Shown here one piece after another: positions 63,275-64,000 of a DNA stretch of 64,000 nt. The DNA lies in NCBI RefSeq assembly GCF_024166365.1, contig NC_064839.1, positions 14,928,878-14,992,877 on the forward strand. The letters run 5' to 3'. Source of the stretch: Elephas maximus indicus (taxonomy: Eukaryota > Chordata > Mammalia > Proboscidea > Elephantidae). Made by a program: the position numbers and the translations under genes. Position 1 is the stretch's first letter. Every line of letters starts with the position of its first letter. A model generated the notes under the pieces. The model saw only the letters and a program-made list of their open reading frames with translations, made no database searches and was not told the origin of the DNA.

Positions 63275-64000
63275 AACATTAATTTGGCATAAATGCGTTT
63301 ATTTAAATATTTATACAGACATGGCCCTAGGCGCAGTGAATGAACTTTCCTAAAGGTGGTTGCTTGTCTTTCAATATTGCACAATAGAAAATACTTAAAT
63401 TCTTATTAATTTACAAAAATTAGATTTCAATGCTATGTTTTTTAGCTATATACGTGTACCATGTCAACAGTGAGTCTTAGTAGAGTCACAGCATCATCCA
63501 ACTTAGAGCGAGAGAAATCAATTGGCAGAATGTTGTTTTTAAAAGTCAAAGAGCTCTGAACTTGAGTCATTTACATCTGTATCTGAAAAAATGTGAAGCT
63601 AGTTTTTAACTCAAGACTCTTAAAATAATACGGTTATGTACTCTCTAAACAAAATGAAAAATGTTTTGAGTATCAAACAGAATATTATCTACCTTGTAGA
63701 CAGCATCTTCATCTAACACTGCCACTGTGTTAGCAGTTTTTAAATGACATGAAACTAGAATAAAAGCTGCTCCTAAGGTGTTTTCATTGACTAAGTCATG
63801 ACGAATTTGGCACTAGACTTTACCTGGAAGTAGCATTCATATTGTGTGGAAATAATAGTAAAGTTTTGTCATAGTAGATTAATAAGGAAGCAGCTCTGTG
63901 GAACAGTTTTTAGTAACACTAATTTAAGACTCTGACTGTAGTCCCCTGGCCTGCCTGAATTCAGGGGTTGTCTGAATTCTATGTTAAAGAAAGATCTCTT
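63275..64000 (-). other. RHPN2: Probable RHPN2 3' UTR (end of convergent gene)
   Basis: On the minus strand this AT-rich, non-repeat stretch ends in AATAAA (plus 63298-63303). No reading frame of note is present. In human the gene after FAAP24 is RHPN2, transcribed toward FAAP24, so its 3' UTR is expected here. The assignment rests on synteny; no RHPN2 coding sequence is inside the window. Confidence 0.5.
63298..63303 (-). terminator. Candidate RHPN2 poly(A) signal
   Basis: TTTATT on the plus strand, AATAAA on the minus strand, at the edge between the L1 3' end and the unique sequence to the right. Confidence 0.4.

Overview
This is nuclear DNA of an afrotherian mammal, most likely an elephant or close relative. 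Genes are split into short exons with GT-AG introns. Most of the window is interspersed repeat, dominated by tRNA-derived AfroSINE copies, fragments of a young L1 family with a distinctive 3' UTR, and one near-complete RTE (BovB-like) element. AfroSINE is restricted to Afrotheria. Species cannot be fixed from the sequence alone.

Two genes are supported exon by exon. The minus strand from 56768 down to 3690 carries the first fourteen coding exons of CEP89 (CCDC123), a coiled-coil protein of the distal appendages of the mother centriole. The exons splice in frame to about 521 residues; the remaining C-terminal third lies beyond the left edge. The plus strand from about 57.1 kb to 60.3 kb carries complete FAAP24 (C19orf40): a non-coding or possibly coding first exon plus four coding exons giving 215 residues, the usual length. 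The genes are head to head and share a CpG-rich promoter (about 56770-57120) with five CCAAT boxes. This matches the order CEP89-FAAP24-RHPN2 on human 19q13.11, and the minus-strand poly(A) signal and AT-rich sequence at 63.3-64 kb fit the 3' UTR of RHPN2.

Layout: 1-3.7 kb, CEP89 intron with L1 and SINE; 3.7-12.8 kb, CEP89 exons 14 to 9; 12.8-18.9 kb, intron 8 filled by an L1 with three full SINE insertions; 18.9-23.8 kb, exons 8 to 6 with a 1.7-kb minisatellite; 23.8-39.2 kb, exons 5 to 3 among L1, MIR, L2 and SINE copies; 39.2-54.5 kb, a very repeat-rich intron 2 containing the RTE element; 54.5-56.8 kb, exons 2 and 1; 56.8-57.1 kb, shared promoter; 57.1-61.1 kb, FAAP24; 61.5-63.3 kb, L1 3' end; 63.3-64 kb, presumed RHPN2 3' UTR.

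I found no RNA gene, CRISPR array or previously undescribed system. The most notable points are gene-structure oddities: a probable GC-AG intron, an acceptor preceded by A14, a NAGNAG acceptor, a 29-nt microexon and an in-frame upstream ATG in FAAP24. The higher-order minisatellite, a perfect intronic hairpin, a CAG13 tract and a tandem duplication in the FAAP24 3' region are also worth a look.
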